Part shown: piece after piece, positions 42,262 to 44,699 of the stretch
How the letters are laid out: each line of letters opens with the position of its first letter
Numbering within the stretch: position 1 is the stretch's first letter
Notes under the pieces: model-generated
Database searches by the model: none
The model's input: the letters and a program-made list of their open reading frames with translations, nothing else
What the model was told of the DNA's origin: nothing
From: Prototheca cutis
Lineage: Eukaryota > Chlorophyta > Trebouxiophyceae > Chlorellales > Chlorellaceae
Reading direction: 5' to 3'
Length of the DNA: 44,699 nt
Assembly: GCA_002897115.2 (NCBI GenBank)
Contig: BCIH01000006.1
Location: forward strand, 844,796-889,494
Translations under genes and position numbers: made by a program

Positions 42262-44699
42262 ATGAGAGCCTCCTGGTTGCTCCTGGTGTATCTGGGAGCA
42301 CTCCTGAGATGCACGGTAAGCGGGTGCGGGGGCTGACCCATATAGCAGATACATGCATAGCACGAGCTCACTTGGAGCACATCTCTCGTTCTCCGCAGCT
42401 TGCGTGCTCGTCGACATTCTTTGCCCTCCCGACGGCAAGGTACGCCTGCGGGTTTCCCCCTGGGGGGTCTTTGTTGGGCGGGCAAACCCCTGAAGATCCC
42501 CCGTCCTGCAGTGACGTGGGCCTCATACTGAAACCATTGAAGCGTATCCCTGCAACAGGATTGGAAATGAGGTCACCCTGTTGACGGCCGGCAGTGCGGC
42601 AGCGTTGTGCAGGTGCGGCGACGTCGTCCGCACAATGCGGAGCAAATCTGTCTCAGAAGATGCTCGTGCGCTTCCGCAAAACAAAAGACCAATTCCAACC
42701 CCTAATTGCAGGAAGAAAGGATTCGCCAATCATGGAAACGTTCGAGTTGCTTCTCTGCAGGCCGTCGGTCTGTCGGTGAAGGCCATCAGCCTGGCCTNGG
42801 GGCAACCTTGCCAGTCGCCGACATGCCAGATCCTGGTCGGTGTGGAGTGCCTGCCCAGCGGTCAGAAGCCATGCACCCCAGATGCGCTTGGAAACATCGG
42901 CCAGGGCAACATTGGCTGGGGCAATTTCGGCACTACAAATGTCGGCTACAANAACATCGGTAGGTTTGGTGCGTGTGTGGCTGCCTTGTATGTGGTGCTA
43001 AAGCGAAACCCTATGTAACGCTTTGGGGAACGGAACAGCTGACAGATCTTGACGGNACCTCTCCCCTCTCCCGTGTAGGAAATTTCAACGTCGGCAACAA
43101 GAACTGGGGCACCAAGAACAGAGGCAGCGGCAATGTTTGCAATGGCCAGCTGGGAACGGGGGCCTCCTGTCCTGCCAGCAAGTTGGTGACGTCGGATACC
43201 ATCTNGCTCCCCGCTCCACCACCGCCGAGCAAGGCCAGTCCTCCGCCAGCNCTGCCCTCCATCGTTCTTCAGAGCGCGTCGTGCAGCATGGTGGCGGCCA
43301 ACACCGCATCCTGCACCTCTTTTATTCGGCTGAGCAGTGCGCCACCTAAGGGAACGTGGGTGACTGTGGCCTACAACCTTGGGGGCAAGGTGTACAGCGT
43401 GTCGTATATTCCTTCTGGCCTAAGATCCACACACACCGCCAGCTTTGCTTGGGTCANCACCACCTCTGGCAAGGCACTTGCCAAGTATGTTGCCCTGGGG
43501 AAGGAGGTGAAGTCTCCCGAGATCTCCATCCTGGCCAACCCCGTGGTCATCACCGGGTCTGCCTGTACCGCACCGCAGCAGGGCAAGGTCACATGCAAGA
43601 CCTCCGTCACCCTTGTGGCCATGCCCAAGGCCAACACCCCCATCACGGTGACCTACACCTTGGGAGGCAAGGCTTTTATTGACAGCTGGATCCCGGTTAC
43701 CCTCGCCTCTTCCCACACTGCCATGTTTGCTGGCGTGCGCTCGAGCCAGGGCAACGCGCAAGCTCAATTCTTGAGCAAGCACGATGCCGTCTACAAATCG
43801 CCTCCTGTGACAATTAGAACTTGGAGCAGCCCACCTCCACCACGTTCTCCCAAGAGTCCTCCCCCATCGCCACCACCGCCACGCAAGCCGTCCTCTCCCC
43901 CGCCACCCAGCGGCAAGCTCATTTCCATTACAACCAGCAATTGCGCAAANCGTACTGCGACCACGGTGAAGTGCACGTCCACGGTCTCATTGGCATCTCT
44001 GCCTCCAAAGAAGGGCAAGGTGACTGTTACTTACAGTNTGGCTACTAAGGCGTTCACTGATTCGTGGATACCTCCAGCACTGCAATCGTCTCACTCTGCC
44101 ATTTTTCAATCAACGACCACCACTGGCACCGCGGTTGCATCCTTTGTGAATGCTCAGGGAAAGACCATCAACTCTGGATCCGTGCCTGTGACTGTTCCTC
44201 CCCCTCCACCGCCAGCNAAGAGCCCGCCGCCGCCACCAAAAAGCTCGCCACCGCCTCCAAGGGGCTCGCCACCGCCTCCAAGGGGCTCGCTCCCCCCACC
44301 ACCNAGGATCCCCAACCCTCCACCCCCTCCATCCAAGAAACTGCCACCTCCACCACCAAGTCGGCCACCTCCTGCACACCGTCCGCCACCTCCAAGCAGT
44401 CCCCCCCCGCGTCATTCGCCCCCTCCTCCAGCATCGCCGCCACCGCCTCAGAGCCCACCTCCCCCAGAGAGCCCGCCTCCACCCGGGTCACCGCCTCCTC
44501 CTGAGAGTCCGCCGCCTCCACCCAGGTCACCGCCTCCTCCTGAGAGTCCGCCGCCTCCCCCAGAGAGTCCACCGCCACCATCGAGCCCACCGCCCCCGGC
44601 GAGCCCACCGCCACCGTCGAGCCCACCGCCACCTCCGCCACCTGCCGACTTCACCGGCTACCTCTACTACTACACTGACTCCAGCTCCGGCACTCCCAT
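42262..44699 (+). CDS. Secreted hydroxyproline-rich wall glycoprotein with repeated beta-type domains, 3'-truncated
   Basis: Exons 42262-42315, 42399-42439, 42559-42612, 42712-42959 and 43079 onward join in consistent phases. The last exon stays open to the window end. Exon 1 is a signal peptide (MRASWLLLVYLGALLRCT). Next is an N-terminal Cys-containing region, then an N-x-G ladder (GNIGQGNIGWGNFG, continuing NFNVGNKNWGTKN). Three homologous domains of about 90 residues follow, then an extensin-like region of SPPPP repeats (44194-44640) expected to be prolyl-hydroxylated and arabinosylated. The frame ends within FTGYLYYYTDSSSG, apparently the start of another domain. This is the general architecture of green-algal wall and matrix HRGPs, but I do not see the pherophorin domain. 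Several n leave single residues unknown. Confidence 0.82.
42884..43146 (+). repeat. N-x-G pentapeptide-like ladder in the wall protein
   Basis: Spanning the end of exon 4 and start of exon 5, Asn and Gly recur about every five residues: GNIGQ, GNIGW, GNFGT, TNVGY, xNIG, NFNVG, NKNWG, TKNRG, SGNVC. This resembles the Pentapeptide_2-type xGxxN repeats of mycobacterial PPE proteins. A short beta-helical spacer is an inference. Confidence 0.65.
43261..44193 (+). repeat. Three copies of an unnamed about 90-residue domain
   Basis: Copy 1 is 43261-43521, copy 2 is 43522-43827 and copy 3 is 43918-44193; a Pro-rich spacer separates copies 2 and 3. Shared pattern: Cys, 7-12 residues, Cys, then V-x-L, TVTY or TVAY, (L/A)-(G/T)-x-K-(A/V)-(F/Y), S-(W/Y)-IP, S-(S/T)-H-(T/S)-A-x-F, G-x-A-x-A-x-(F/Y). 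Examples are TLGGKAFIDSWIP, TKAFTDSWIP and LGGKVYSVSYIP. The alternating hydrophobic pattern and Cys pair suggest a beta-sandwich fold (inference). Confidence 0.75.
44194..44640 (+). repeat. SP3-5 extensin-like repeat block
   Basis: About 150 codons of Ser or basic residue followed by three to six prolines (SPPPP, KSPPPPP, GSPPPP, ESPPPP). The DNA itself is repetitive (CCGCCTCC units). Contiguous Hyp in such motifs is the known signal for arabinosylation in green plants and algae. Confidence 0.9.

Noticed and set aside
43261..44699. Pherophorin identity for the wall protein
   Set aside because: The SPn rod fits, but the Cys spacing and domain core are not those of the pherophorin domain, so only a general HRGP call was made.
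1..44699. TGTAA polyadenylation signals for every gene
   Set aside because: Candidates fit only the ABCF2, VTC and DNAAF1-like genes; downstream of CK1, PAA2-like and BUD22-like none was seen, so no general claim is made.

Overview
The window looks like nuclear DNA of a green alga (Chlorophyta, perhaps a Chlorella-like trebouxiophyte; the exact lineage is my inference). It is GC-rich and intron-dense, with small exons and introns of roughly 80 to 400 bases. The gene set is algal: an SPX-VTC-DUF202 polyphosphate polymerase (present in green algae, absent from land plants), a PAA2-type plastid copper ATPase, a full-size peroxisomal ABCD transporter, a GONST1-type nucleotide-sugar transporter and a hydroxyproline-rich cell-wall protein. 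About 40 isolated single-base n calls show a draft assembly. I saw no transposon, tRNA, rRNA or CRISPR array.

Layout. 1-2133 (+): 3' part of gamma-tubulin complex component 4. 2539-3822 (-): GDP-mannose-type transporter. 4372-4920 (-): SDHAF4, a complex II assembly factor. About 5228-6757 (-): DNAAF1/ODA7-like dynein assembly factor. 7419-9912 (-): ABCF2/ARB1 ribosome ATPase. 10611-12236 (+): casein kinase 1. 12979-20916 (-): MRP-type ABCC transporter, about 17 exons, with an unusual C-terminal tail. 21584-24607 (-): VTC polyphosphate polymerase. 25076-28858 (+): PAA2-like Cu(I) ATPase. 29301-33828 (-): ABCD transporter. 34271-35438 (+): BUD22-like protein. 35572-37126 (-): an unrecognised secreted glycoprotein. 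37575-39059 (-): DEDDh exonuclease. 39275-40336 (-): intronless glycerol-3-phosphate dehydrogenase. 40337-42261: gene-poor. 42262 to the right edge (+): a wall glycoprotein with repeated beta-type domains and SPn blocks, running out of the window.

Most exon models were built by requiring GT/GC-AG borders, kept reading phase and family alignment across junctions. Nearly all totals divide by three, which is the main support. Where a border is uncertain I say so. The genes form no pathway cluster. Shared themes are transport and storage (GDP-mannose, conjugates, polyphosphate, copper, fatty acyl-CoA) and secretory or wall biology. Several pairs are divergent over 440-700 bp (ABCF2/CK1, VTC/PAA2, ABCD/BUD22) and may share promoters.

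The best leads are the wall protein with three copies of an unnamed domain plus an N-x-G ladder, the orphan secreted glycoprotein, a G-quadruplex-like tract exactly at an ABCC 5' splice site, an ABCF2 start codon apparently split by an intron, and a flagellar dynein factor in what may be a non-flagellate alga.
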